Source of the DNA: Pseudobutyrivibrio xylanivorans
Lineage (GTDB): Bacteria > Bacillota > Clostridia > Lachnospirales > Lachnospiraceae
DNA: 64,000 nucleotides
Direction of reading: 5' to 3'
Assembly (NCBI RefSeq): GCF_008935055.1
Contig: NZ_CP043028.1
Location: 509,501-573,500, forward strand
Shown here: piece by piece, positions 34,558 to 43,194 of the stretch
Position numbering within the stretch: position 1 is the first letter of the stretch
How the letters are laid out: every line of letters starts with the position of its first letter
Notes under the pieces: model-generated
The model's database searches: none
The model's input: the letters and a program-made list of their open reading frames with translations, nothing else
Told to the model about the DNA's origin: nothing
Program-made: the position numbers and the translations under genes

Positions 34558-35282
34558 TACATTCCTCCAGTCACTTCTATGACCTGACCTGTCACATAGG
34601 CAGCCTTGTCTGATGCTAAAAATTCAACTACATTTGCAATATCCTCCGGCTGTCCAAAACGGCCAAGTGGTATTTGCTTCAGATAGGCTTCCTTCACATT
34701 TTCAGGAAGCTTATCTGTCATAGCTGTCTGAATAAACCCTGGGGCTACCGCATTTACGGTAATGCCCTTTCCACCATATTCCTTCGCCACCGACTTCGTA
34801 AATCCGATAATTCCTGCCTTGCTGGCACAATAGTTGGCCTGCCCTGGATTTCCCTCAACACCAACAATTGATGTGATATTTATAATTCGACCTTTTCTTG
34901 CCTTCATCATGTCTTTGATAGCAGCTTTTGAACAAAGGAAGGTTCCTTTCAAATTGATATCCACAACTGAATCAAAATCCTCCTCACTCATTCGAATAAG
35001 AAGTCCATCCTTTGTGATACCTGCGTTATTAACAAGAATTTCAACAGGTCCCAGCATGCTTTTTATTTCATCAAACATGTTTGACACATCTTCTGCATTA
35101 CTAACATTTGCCTTAATATACATAGCCTGTACGCCATGCTTTTTACACTCTGTTATAGTCTCCTGAGCGGCATCCTCGTTACCAGAAAAACAAACTGCAA
35201 TATCATAGCCAGCCTTGGCAAGATTCTCAGCAATAACTCTGCCAATTCCACGACTGCCTCCTGTTATAAGCGCTACACTCAT
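34557..35282 (-). CDS. fabG: 3-oxoacyl-ACP reductase FabG
   Basis: The 241-residue short-chain dehydrogenase has the NADPH motif TGGSRGIG, NNAG, the catalytic Ser of NITSIVG and the YCASKAG Tyr-Lys pair. It reduces 3-oxoacyl-ACP. Its start overlaps the fabD stop by four bases and its stop overlaps the fabF start. Confidence 0.96.
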   Translation of the reverse strand: MSVALITGGSRGIGRVIAENLAKAGYDIAVCFSGNEDAAQETITECKKHGVQAMYIKANVSNAEDVSNMFDEIKSMLGPVEILVNNAGITKDGLLIRMSEEDFDSVVDINLKGTFLCSKAAIKDMMKARKGRIINITSIVGVEGNPGQANYCASKAGIIGFTKSVAKEYGGKGITVNAVAPGFIQTAMTDKLPENVKEAYLKQIPLGRFGQPEDIANVVEFLASDKAAYVTGQVIEVTGGM

Positions 35283-36232
35283 GCCAGCTCCTCCATGGTT
35301 TTCTCAAAATCTTCCACTGTATCAATTGAATACACCTTTACATTATCTACTGTCTTATTTATAAACTTACTGATAGCTTTACCTGGGCCAATTTCAATGA
35401 TTGTGTCGACCCCGGCATCGGCCATATATTTTATTGAATCCTCAAGATAAACTGAAGACTGCACCTGCTTTTCTAACAGCTTTGAAACTGATTCTTCAGG
35501 TGACTTTTCTTTACCAAGGCAATTGAAAATCACCTTGGAATTAGGATTTTTAAAATCAACCTTTTCAAACTCGTTGGCCAATTTATCTCCTGCAGGCTTC
35601 ATAAGCTTTGTGTGGAATGGGCCGCTCACCTTTAGTGGCAAAATTCGTTTTGCACCTGCATCCTTTAAATAAGCACTAGCCTTATCAACAGCCACAGCAT
35701 CACCTGAAATTACAATTTGCCCAGGGCAATTATAGTTTGCCGGTTGAACAATAAATTCCTGGCAAAGTGCGTTATTAACATAGTCACAGGCCTCCTTCAC
35801 CACCTCACGCTCTGCCCCAAGGACTGCGCACATTTTCACTGGTCTGTCTGCTGCAGCTTCGGCCATATATTTTCCACGTTTTGCAATAAGCTCAAGGATT
35901 TTTTCCTCATCCAATACCCCAGCTTCATAAAGGGCTGAATATTCGCCCAAGCTCAAGCCACAGGTATAGTCAGCCTTAATTCCTTTTTTATGTAAAAGCT
36001 TTGTGACACCAATTGCAAAGGCTACCATGGCCGGCTGAGTGTATCTAGTGTCTGAGAGCTGTTCCACTGGACCTTCAAAGCTAAGCTTTGCAACATCCAT
36101 ATCTGTAACGCCCTTTACGGTTTCCGTGGCCTTATCAATTGTCTCTCTGAAATCCTCATACTTATCATAAAAATCTTTACCCATACCCACTCTCTGGGAA
36201 CCCTGGCCTGCATATACAATTCCTAGTTTCAT
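35279..36232 (-). CDS. fabD: Malonyl-CoA-ACP transacylase FabD
   Basis: The 317-residue transacylase has the start GIVYAGQGSQ, the nucleophile GLSLGEY (Ser) and the C-terminal His in SGPFHTKLM. It loads malonyl groups on ACP. Coupled to fabG by a four-base overlap. Separated from fabK by palindrome F. Confidence 0.96.
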   Translation of the reverse strand: MKLGIVYAGQGSQRVGMGKDFYDKYEDFRETIDKATETVKGVTDMDVAKLSFEGPVEQLSDTRYTQPAMVAFAIGVTKLLHKKGIKADYTCGLSLGEYSALYEAGVLDEEKILELIAKRGKYMAEAAADRPVKMCAVLGAEREVVKEACDYVNNALCQEFIVQPANYNCPGQIVISGDAVAVDKASAYLKDAGAKRILPLKVSGPFHTKLMKPAGDKLANEFEKVDFKNPNSKVIFNCLGKEKSPEESVSKLLEKQVQSSVYLEDSIKYMADAGVDTIIEIGPGKAISKFINKTVDNVKVYSIDTVEDFEKTMEELA

Positions 36233-36241
36233 ATAAACTCC

Positions 36242-36423
36242 TAGTCCGCTTTTGAGCTTTCAAAGAATAAATATATTTCCATTCGCCACGCTTGCGCTCT
36301 TGCATGTAAGCTTCGCTTACTAGACCACAAAAGTTGATTGCATGCGCAATCATCCTTTTGGGTCGTATCATCAAGGGCTCATTGGAAACATATTTATTCT
36401 TTTCAAGCATCAAGCTCTTCTAA
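36242..36423 (-). repeat. Modular palindrome F (182 nt), between fabK and fabD
   Basis: The outer arms pair AAAGAATAAATATATTTCCA with TGGAAACATATTTATTCTTT (one position pairs G-U only on the minus strand). The inner part has TTCGCCACGCTTGCGCTC as in E and H, and a 65-nt module (36304-36368) nearly identical to that in element D. Ends are TAGTCCGC and GCTCTTCTAA. It begins 23 bases after the fabK stop; no U-tract. Confidence 0.85.
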
Positions 36424-36445
36424 TAATTCACGCTACTACAACTTA

Positions 36446-37381
36446 TTAAATATCAATTGATGAGGCACAGGATAACGAATGCTTCGCATTTACGTATAAT
36501 TCGTCGAGGATGGTGGCAACAGGGCGAATGGCGGTGAGCTGTCCGCAGACCTGTCCTGCCATGACTGAGCCTCGAAGGATGTCGCCATCAACGACTGCTC
36601 TGCGAAGACCACCAAGTGTGATTTGCTCAAGCTGATCACGGTCGGCTCCAGCAGCCTCAAGTTTTAGGTACTCGCGAGCCATTTCATTTTTAAGTATTCG
36701 CACTGGCGCCCCTTGGCTACGACCTGTTACTGTTGTTGCATTATCCTTTGCTTTAATCAATGCCTGCTTATAATTCTCATGAATTGGACACTCCTCTGAC
36801 ACCAGCAAACATGTACCAACCTGTGCTCCACAAGCCCCAAGTAGCATGGCAGCTGCCATCTGTTCTCCACTTGCAATTCCACCTGCTGCAATCACTGGTA
36901 CATCCACTGCTGCAACCACCTGTGGAAGCAAGGTCATTGTTGTCATATCACCAACGTGACCACCTGACTCGCCACCTTCTGCAATCACAGCATCAGCACC
37001 AGCTCTCACCATCACCTTTGCAAGAGCAACAGAAGCTACAACAGGGAAAACCTTCGCTCCCATTTCCTTCCAGCCCTTCATGTACTTGCCAGGGTTACCT
37101 GCACCTGTTGTAATAAACTGAACCTTCTCCTCTATAAGCATCTGGGCAATGTTGTCTACATCAGGATTCATAAGCATCAGATTCACACCAAATGGCTTAT
37201 CTGTCTTTGATTTGCAAATCCTTATCTGCTCACGCAAAGCCTCGGCATTCATGCCACCGCTTGCCACGAGACCTAGTCCCCCCGCATTGCTAACAGCTGC
37301 GGCGAAGTCGCCTGTGGCGATGTTGGCCATGCCACCTTGGATAATTGGATATTTGGTTCCTGTTAAATCTTTCAAATTCAT
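36446..37381 (-). CDS. fabK: Enoyl-ACP reductase II FabK (FMN, NADH)
   Basis: The 311-residue flavoprotein of the nitronate-monooxygenase fold starts with GTKYPIIQGGMANIA. It contains the FMN phosphate loop AEGGESGGHVG and AAGGIASGEQMAAAMLLGA. It makes the last reduction of each elongation cycle; no FabI is present in the operon, so FabK is probably the enoyl reductase. Palindromes lie on both sides of the gene. Confidence 0.95.
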   Translation of the reverse strand: MNLKDLTGTKYPIIQGGMANIATGDFAAAVSNAGGLGLVASGGMNAEALREQIRICKSKTDKPFGVNLMLMNPDVDNIAQMLIEEKVQFITTGAGNPGKYMKGWKEMGAKVFPVVASVALAKVMVRAGADAVIAEGGESGGHVGDMTTMTLLPQVVAAVDVPVIAAGGIASGEQMAAAMLLGACGAQVGTCLLVSEECPIHENYKQALIKAKDNATTVTGRSQGAPVRILKNEMAREYLKLEAAGADRDQLEQITLGGLRRAVVDGDILRGSVMAGQVCGQLTAIRPVATILDELYVNAKHSLSCASSIDI

Positions 37382-37390
37382 ATAATCACC

Positions 37391-37560
37391 TAGTCCACTT
37401 CATTCCTCTAAGCTACCTAGTGTTATTATTCGCCACGCTTGCGCTCTTATTCGCTCATTACCCTACATAAGAAGCCTCTTTCAGAGCCTTCTAAGTAGGG
37501 ATGGCTCATCAAGGGCTCATAAATAAAACTAGGTATCTTTTCGGATGAAGTTCATCTAAA
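37391..37560 (-). repeat. Modular palindrome H (170 nt), between fabH and fabK
   Basis: Outer arms ACTTCAT/ATGAAGT and AGCTACCTAGTGTTATT/AATAAAACTAGGTATC, then TTCGCCACGCTTGCGCTC and the hairpin CCCTACATAAGAAG/CTTCTAAGTAGGG as in E. One T-A pair of E is A-T here. Ends are TAGTCCAC and GTTCATCTAA. It begins nine bases after the fabH stop; no U-tract. Confidence 0.85.
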
Positions 37561-37569
37561 TTTTAAAGT

Positions 37570-38499
37570 TTACATTTCCAATACGATTGCGCCCCACGTG
37601 CGTCCGGCGCCAAAGGCGCATAGAAGTACTTTATCGCCTTTGCGAATTCGCCCTGCAGTAATGGCTTCGTCAAGGGCGAGACCCACGCTGGCGGCGGATG
37701 TGTTGCCGTATTTTTCTATATTTACCACAAACTTATCCATTGGCTGTTTTACTTTATTTGCAATGGATTCAATGATACGAAGATTCGCCTGATGCAATAC
37801 GAAGTGGTCAATATCATCGTAGGTAAGTCCCGCTTTATTAACCACCTGTTCAATCACCTTTGGCACTGTGGCAACGGCGAATTTATATGTGCCCTGTCCA
37901 TCCATGTGTATAAAACCATTTGGAGATTTGATGTTTATCATCTCCTCATCACCGTCCACACCAATCACAGATGTGTACTGGTTATCCGCAAGGCTAATCA
38001 CAGCAGCTGCTGCACCATCGCCAAACAATACACAGGTACTTCTGTCAGTCATATCCATTTTTTGGGATAAAACTTCTGCACCAACGATAAGTCCATACTT
38101 TGCATCTCTTGCCATCATCAGGGCTCTTATTGTTTCAAGACCGAAGATAAATCCTGAACAGCCTGCACCGACATCCAATGCAATAATATCATTTGAAAGC
38201 CCCAGTCTTCCCTGAAGTATGCATGCACAGGATGGTGAAAAATAATCTGCCGATACGGTGCATACAATCACAACTCCAATATCTTCCTTTGATATGCCTG
38301 CTCTTTCAATTGCCTGTCTGGCAGCCTGCTCAGCCAAGTAGGTGTGATTTTCTTTTTCAGAAACATGGTGGCGCTCCTTCATGCCAGTGCGTTTACTAAT
38401 CCACTCATCACTTGTGTCTACTATTTTTGCCAAATCATCGTTTGTAACAATGTTCTTTGGAGCATAAGCTCCGGTTGCTATAATCTCTATTCCTGTCAT
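37570..38499 (-). CDS. fabH: 3-oxoacyl-ACP synthase III FabH
   Basis: The 309-residue condensing enzyme that starts chains from acyl-CoA has the catalytic Cys in DVGAGCSGF, His in VLHQANLRI and Asn in KYGNTSAAS. Its ATG directly follows the accA stop, so both are coupled. Confidence 0.96.
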   Translation of the reverse strand: MTGIEIIATGAYAPKNIVTNDDLAKIVDTSDEWISKRTGMKERHHVSEKENHTYLAEQAARQAIERAGISKEDIGVVIVCTVSADYFSPSCACILQGRLGLSNDIIALDVGAGCSGFIFGLETIRALMMARDAKYGLIVGAEVLSQKMDMTDRSTCVLFGDGAAAAVISLADNQYTSVIGVDGDEEMINIKSPNGFIHMDGQGTYKFAVATVPKVIEQVVNKAGLTYDDIDHFVLHQANLRIIESIANKVKQPMDKFVVNIEKYGNTSAASVGLALDEAITAGRIRKGDKVLLCAFGAGRTWGAIVLEM

Positions 38500-39300
38500 T
38501 TAAATCTTTTCCATTCTAGCTGCAGAAGCACTCCGTAAATATGCCTCGTCAAAGTTCCTAAACTTTTCAAATCGCGCCTGGGCCAGTTCCTCCCCTGTCA
38601 TTCCCTCAAGTTCCTTGAGAGCGGCCTCAATAACGTTAGAAACTCTAAGGTATAGACCTCGCTCAGGAATAATTCCGTCAATAACTCCAAAATTCCAAAG
38701 ATCCTGAGCCGTCAGCTTCATTGCATCTGCCGCCTCATCTCGTCTTGCACTGTCATGCCACAAAATTGAAGCAAATCCCTCTGGGGAAAGCACCGAATAC
38801 ACTGCGTTTTCCAACATATAGACTCGATTTGCCACTGCAATTCCAAGAGCTCCTCCGCTACTTCCTTCACCAGTAACTATTGTAATAACTGGCACCTTTA
38901 GAGAGCTCATAGCCGCCAGGTTTCCTGAAATAGCCTGAGATATTCCATACATTTCCGCTTCGACTCCCGGATATGCTCCTGGGGTATCCACGAAAGTGAT
39001 AATTGGTCTGCCAAATTTCTCTGCCTGCCGCATAATTCGAAGAGCCTTGCGATAGCCTTCGGGTCCTGGCATACCAAAGTTACAGGTAACATTTTCAGTT
39101 ACATCATTTCCCTTGCGATGTCCAAGCACAGTAACTGGTCTTCCATGGAACAATGCAATTCCTCCATAGATGCTTGCATCTTCTTTCCCAAGCAAGTCGC
39201 CCTTTTGCTCAAAAAAATCCGAAAATACGTTATTGATGTAATCTGTCACCTTTGGTCGATTTTTGTCTCTGGCTATTTGTACACGTTCTATTGCTTTCAT
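38500..39300 (-). CDS. accA: Acetyl-CoA carboxylase carboxyltransferase subunit alpha
   Basis: The 266-residue subunit transfers carboxyl from biotin to acetyl-CoA, together with AccD. Typical motifs are GKEDASIYGGIALFHGRPV, TFVDTPGAYPG and GEGSSGGALGIAVANRV. It is shorter than the E. coli subunit at the N-terminus. Its start lies 71 bases inside accD in another frame; the ribosome binding site GGAAAGGTG is within accD. Confidence 0.95.
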   Translation of the reverse strand: MKAIERVQIARDKNRPKVTDYINNVFSDFFEQKGDLLGKEDASIYGGIALFHGRPVTVLGHRKGNDVTENVTCNFGMPGPEGYRKALRIMRQAEKFGRPIITFVDTPGAYPGVEAEMYGISQAISGNLAAMSSLKVPVITIVTGEGSSGGALGIAVANRVYMLENAVYSVLSPEGFASILWHDSARRDEAADAMKLTAQDLWNFGVIDGIIPERGLYLRVSNVIEAALKELEGMTGEELAQARFEKFRNFDEAYLRSASAARMEKI

Positions 39301-40060
39301 GTAACTTCAACACCTTTCCAAGAGTCACCCTCATCTGTTCCCTTTGTACCACTGCATCCACAAATCCATGCTCCTGCAAAAACTCGGAGCGTTGGAAGCC
39401 TTCTGGAAGCTTTTCGCCGATGGTCTGCTCTATTACTCGTGGACCTGCGAATCCTACCAGTGCTCCTGGCTCTGCCAATGTGATATCTCCCAGTGTTGCA
39501 AAGCTTGCACTGACCCCACCTGTAGTTGGATGGGTCAAAACAACGATATATAAGCCTCCACTGTTTTTGAATTTTTCAATTACTGCACTGGTCTTCGCCA
39601 TCTGCATCAGACTCAGGATTCCTTCCTGCATTCTGGCGCCACCGCTGGCGGTGAAAAATATCAATGGCAGTTTATGGCTCATGGCGTACTCTGCACTTCG
39701 ACAAACCATCTCGCCAAGCTCAATTCCCATTGAAGCCATCATGAAGCGTTTATCCATAACAGTCAGAACCACTTTATGACCATCAATTTTGCAGGTGCCT
39801 GAAATGATGGCATCATGACAATCCAGTTCCTGTCTAAGTTCCTCCTTTTTTGACACATACCCATCAAATTCCAGTGGGTCGGTCTCAGGAAAATCATATT
39901 CGAATCTTTTAAAGGTTCCCTCATCTGCAATATCGTATATACGGTTTACTGCTGTGTATTCAGATACTGGCTTTATTGTCAGCTCTGCCTTCCCATCATA
40001 GGTTTCCCTAAGCGTCTTATATCTATTAAATTTTTCACGTCTCTGGTCTACTACATTCAT
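39230..40060 (-). CDS. accD: Acetyl-CoA carboxylase carboxyltransferase subunit beta, without zinc ribbon
   Basis: The 276-residue subunit has FFTASGGARMQEG, PTTGGVSASFATLGD and GPRVIEQTIGEKLPEGFQ. The N-terminal four-Cys zinc ribbon of typical AccD is absent: the protein starts directly with a helix and has no CxxC before residue 80. About 22 C-terminal residues (from LHESNR) overlap the accA coding region. The start ATG overlaps the accC stop by four bases. Confidence 0.93.
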   Translation of the reverse strand: MNVVDQRREKFNRYKTLRETYDGKAELTIKPVSEYTAVNRIYDIADEGTFKRFEYDFPETDPLEFDGYVSKKEELRQELDCHDAIISGTCKIDGHKVVLTVMDKRFMMASMGIELGEMVCRSAEYAMSHKLPLIFFTASGGARMQEGILSLMQMAKTSAVIEKFKNSGGLYIVVLTHPTTGGVSASFATLGDITLAEPGALVGFAGPRVIEQTIGEKLPEGFQRSEFLQEHGFVDAVVQREQMRVTLGKVLKLHESNRTCTNSQRQKSTKGDRLHQ

Positions 40061-41421
40061 ACGTTATCCCAATTTAAAATCTCATCAACGTGTTCCTCTA
40101 TGAAGCTCACATTATAGTTTCCCTTCACAAAGTCCGGGTGGTGAAGAAGTAGATAATCGAAATCTCCATTAGTAGTAATTCCTTCTGTCACCAATTCTAA
40201 AAGTGCTCTTCGCATTCGCCTGATGGCTTCAAGTCTGGTCTCTGCATGAACAATGATTTTTGCCATCATGGAATCATAAAATGGACTTGTCTCATAGCCA
40301 TTATAAAGAAGCGTATCCACTCTAACCCCTGGACCTCCCGGTACATTCAAAAATGTAATCTTTCCAGTGTTTGCCATGAACCCCTTAGCTGGATCTTCCG
40401 CATTTATTCGACACTCAATTGCATGCCCCTTTAAATTTACATCTCGCTGCCTTATTTTCAGTGGTTCTCCAAATGCAATTCGAATCTGCTGCTTTATCAA
40501 ATCGATTCCGGTGACAGCCTCTGTAACCCCGTGCTCCACCTGAATCCTTGTATTCATTTCGATGAAATAATAATGGTTCTTCTCGTCTAAGACGAATTCT
40601 ACCGTGCCTGCATTTGTATAGCCTGCTGCCTTTGCTGCAAGCACCGCAGCCTTTCCCATTGCCTTACGCAAATCATCATTTATAAACATACATGGGCTTT
40701 CCTCAATCAGCTTTTGATTCTTGCGCTGAATTGAGCAGTCGCGCTCCCCTAGATGAATCACGTTGCCGTGTTCATCTGCTAAAATCTGAAACTCAATATG
40801 CCTTGGGTTCAGAATCAATTTCTCCACATACATTTCATCGTCATTGAAGCAAGCCCTGGTCTCCACCTTCGCCTCTTCAAAAAGCTTCTTTAGATCCTCC
40901 GGCTGGTACACGCGTCGCATTCCGCGGCCTCCACCGCCAGCGCTGGCTTTAATAAGCACTGGATAACCTATCTTTTTTGCTATTTTTTCAAGTTTCTTAT
41001 AGTCCTCAACAGGGCCGTCCGAACCTGGGACAACAGGTACTCCAGCCTTCATCATCATTCTTCTGGCTGTGGACTTGTTTCCAAGTGCATCCATCGCATC
41101 AGCAGTTGGCCCAATAAAAGTAATTCCGGCTTCTTCGCATTTACGAACAAACTCAGAATTCTCAGATAGGAATCCAAATCCGGGATGAAGTGCATCGCAG
41201 CCTGTAACCTGAGCTGCAGTAATAATGGCGTCCATATTCAAGTAACTATCTGCGGCTCTTGCTGGACCTATGCAAACACTTTTTGTTGCAAGCTTCACAT
41301 GAAGAGAATCTTTATCGGCTGTAGAATACACTGCAACGCACTCAATATTCATCTCCATACAGGCTCTGATGATTCGAACCGCAATCTCACCTCGATTAGC
41401 AATCAAAATTCTCTTAAACAT
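40057..41421 (-). CDS. accC: Biotin carboxylase
   Basis: The 454-residue ATP-grasp enzyme carboxylates biotin on AccB. Visible are the start KRILIANRGEIAVRIIRAC, the glycine-rich ATP loop KASAGGGGRGMR, and the metal/biotin site NTRIQVEHGVTE. Gap of two bases to accB. Confidence 0.97.
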   Translation of the reverse strand: MFKRILIANRGEIAVRIIRACMEMNIECVAVYSTADKDSLHVKLATKSVCIGPARAADSYLNMDAIITAAQVTGCDALHPGFGFLSENSEFVRKCEEAGITFIGPTADAMDALGNKSTARRMMMKAGVPVVPGSDGPVEDYKKLEKIAKKIGYPVLIKASAGGGGRGMRRVYQPEDLKKLFEEAKVETRACFNDDEMYVEKLILNPRHIEFQILADEHGNVIHLGERDCSIQRKNQKLIEESPCMFINDDLRKAMGKAAVLAAKAAGYTNAGTVEFVLDEKNHYYFIEMNTRIQVEHGVTEAVTGIDLIKQQIRIAFGEPLKIRQRDVNLKGHAIECRINAEDPAKGFMANTGKITFLNVPGGPGVRVDTLLYNGYETSPFYDSMMAKIIVHAETRLEAIRRMRRALLELVTEGITTNGDFDYLLLHHPDFVKGNYNVSFIEEHVDEILNWDNV

Positions 41422-41423
41422 GA

Positions 41424-41870
41424 CTAATCTCCTATGAGGAATAACTCCTGTTCAAACTCCACAACATCCTGATTCTTTGCGTAGATTTCTTTAATTACGC
41501 CATCACTTGGCGCTGTGATTTCACTCATCATTTTCATTGCTTCGATGAGACACAGTACCTGTCCTGACTTAACTGAATCCCCAACTTGAACATATGGCTT
41601 TTCCTCTGGTGATGGTGCTGAATAGAAAACTCCAACAAGTGGTGCCTTTACAAGCACACCATCCACAGCTTTCGGTTTTTCCAATGTTCTTTCAGCTACC
41701 ACCTCTTCAGGAGCAACTACCACCTGCTGGCTTACTGGCTGTATCACAGGTTGTCCACTTATATCAGGCTTTCTTAACTGTATATCCACACCATCCTGCT
41801 TAATTCGCAAATACGAACTACCACTGTCATCAAACGCCTTAAGCAGCTCTTTGATTTCTTTTGTTTCCAT
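41424..41870 (-). CDS. accB: Biotin carboxyl carrier protein
   Basis: The 148-residue protein has a helical head, a Pro/Val-rich linker (about 45-70) and the C-terminal biotinyl domain with the biotinylated Lys in EAMKMMSEI. Gap of two bases to acpP. Confidence 0.96.
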   Translation of the reverse strand: METKEIKELLKAFDDSGSSYLRIKQDGVDIQLRKPDISGQPVIQPVSQQVVVAPEEVVAERTLEKPKAVDGVLVKAPLVGVFYSAPSPEEKPYVQVGDSVKSGQVLCLIEAMKMMSEITAPSDGVIKEIYAKNQDVVEFEQELFLIGD

Positions 41871-41872
41871 TT

Positions 41873-42097
41873 TTACTTATGTGCCTCAAGATAATTAACG
41901 ATATCTGCTACTGTCTTAATCTCTGCCATTGCATTCTCATCAATTGTGATGCCTGTCTTTTCCTCAACTGCAAGAGAAAGCTCCACTGCATCAAGTGAAT
42001 CAGCGCCAAGGTCTTCGAAAAGATTTGCCTCAAGAGTAACCTTCTCTGCTGCACAGCTAAGTGTATCAATAATAACTTCCTTTACTACGTCAAACAT
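41873..42097 (-). CDS. acpP: Acyl carrier protein
   Basis: The 74-residue acidic protein carries the phosphopantetheine Ser in GADSLDAVEL. As first gene of the operon it is the most highly expressed member. The ribosome binding site is AAGGAG. Confidence 0.97.
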   Translation of the reverse strand: MFDVVKEVIIDTLSCAAEKVTLEANLFEDLGADSLDAVELSLAVEEKTGITIDENAMAEIKTVADIVNYLEAHK

Positions 42098-42159
42098 AAT
42101 TGTTCTCCTTCTTCGTTTAATTTGCTTGTTGATAATTATTTTCGTTAGCTAAAAACATT

Positions 42160-42179
42160 TAGTTAAAATATTTGAACTA
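42160..42179. promoter_or_regulatory. Candidate MarR/FabT operator
   Basis: TAGTTAAAATATTTGAACTA is palindromic at 18 of 20 positions and lies just downstream of the predicted transcription start of the fatty-acid operon. Related half-sites TTAGCTAAAAA (42145) and TTAGTTAAAA (42222) lie on both sides. The only regulator in the operon is the MarR protein at 32188. Confidence 0.6.
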
Positions 42180-42189
42180 ACTACACCAT

Positions 42190-42217
42190 ATAATACCCAA
42201 CTTTTTTAGGTTGTCAA
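42190..42217 (-). promoter_or_regulatory. Promoter of the fatty-acid operon
   Basis: On the minus strand a consensus TTGACA is followed after 16 bases by TATTAT. The start is predicted near 42184. Confidence 0.75.
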
Positions 42218-42274
42218 GGTATTAGTTAAAATTTTTTAGATATTCCTCGTCAGAGTATTAATCAATACATGGGT

Positions 42275-42309
42275 GTAAAAAAGACCGGAGCCTTTACAGA
42301 CACCGGTCT
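42275..42309 (-). terminator. Minus-strand terminator upstream of the fatty-acid operon
   Basis: Stem AGACCGG/CCGGTCT is followed by T6 on the minus strand. The nearest minus-strand gene upstream ends at 42752 inside the convergent PNPOx gene, so this probably ends a transcript that runs antisense through that gene. Confidence 0.7.
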
Positions 42310-42367
42310 ATAAACTATCATAAACGCAGATGATTAAAATGAGTCAATCTCAAGAAGGAGGATAAAA

Positions 42368-42760
42368 ATGCAAGAAGTACATGATTTTCTTAAGAAATGT
42401 GGAACATATTATTTAGCAACAGTTGATGGTGACCAGCCAAGAGTTCGTCCTTTCGGAACTGTTAATATTTTCGAGGATAAGCTTTATATTCAGACTGGAA
42501 AATCAAAGGATGTTTCAAAGCAGATTCAGAAGAACCCTAAGGTTGAGATTTGTGGATTTGCAGAGGGCAAGTGGGTACGTGTAGCTGGCGAGCTCGTTCG
42601 CGACGACAGAATCGAAGCAAAAAAAGCAATGCTCGATGCTTACCCATCACTTCAGCAGATGTATTCAGCTGAGGATGACAACACCGAGGTGCTCTACTTC
42701 AAGAACGCAACAGCTACATTCTCATCATTTACAGATGCTCCACGTAGCGTATCATTCTAA
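42368..42760 (+). CDS. PNPOx-like FMN-binding split-barrel protein
   Basis: The 130-residue protein has the pattern of the pyridoxamine-phosphate-oxidase-like family: YYLATVDGDQPRVRPFG, then KSKDVSKQIQKNPKVEI. Such proteins bind FMN or F420 and reduce small molecules; the substrate is unknown. The ribosome binding site is AAGGAGG. Its 3' end overlaps the convergent DUF1934 gene by nine bases. Confidence 0.87.
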   Translation: MQEVHDFLKKCGTYYLATVDGDQPRVRPFGTVNIFEDKLYIQTGKSKDVSKQIQKNPKVEICGFAEGKWVRVAGELVRDDRIEAKKAMLDAYPSLQQMYSAEDDNTEVLYFKNATATFSSFTDAPRSVSF

Positions 42761-43168
42761 GTATATAATTTCTATGTCCATTGAGGTTTCGATAGGGTCG
42801 GCGCCAGTGAGGATATCATAGTCGATAATGACTTTGATGTAGTCCTCCTGCTCCACCACATCGTAACGGCGGGTGTAAACCTGAAGATCCAATGCACCTA
42901 CTGGTGTGCTGTATTCATTGGTGGTTTTCTCGCCTGGGTGTAACTCCAGCTTTGAACGGAGTGCACCCTTCTGGGACATGGTGAAGCTATGTCTGTCAAA
43001 GGTCAATAAACAGGCGACCTCACCATCCTCCAGATTTCTTTTGTAGGATAAATAATAGGCGTCGTCACGCTCCATTATGATGCCGCAATAGCCCTCTTTA
43101 ATGGTCTCCTGATCGCCGCCCATTTTCTGTTTAGACTCAAGATTAATAATACAATTTTTTCCTGCCAT
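42752..43168 (-). CDS. DUF1934 family calycin-like protein
   Basis: The 138-residue beta-barrel-like protein resembles the DUF1934/YwiB family (start with LESKQ, middle LLTFDRHSFTMSQKGALRSKLELHPGEKT, end DILTGADPIETSMDIEI). The function is unknown. It lies downstream of a GntR regulator and ispE, all on the minus strand with short gaps. Confidence 0.8.
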   Translation of the reverse strand: MAGKNCIINLESKQKMGGDQETIKEGYCGIIMERDDAYYLSYKRNLEDGEVACLLTFDRHSFTMSQKGALRSKLELHPGEKTTNEYSTPVGALDLQVYTRRYDVVEQEDYIKVIIDYDILTGADPIETSMDIEIIYLE

Positions 43169-43194
43169 ATTTTTCCTGTTCCGTAAAATTAATA

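Noticed and set aside
36177..36413. 78-codon frame over palindrome F
   Set aside because: It reads through the nested repeat and into fabD in a wrong frame; the structure, not coding, explains it.
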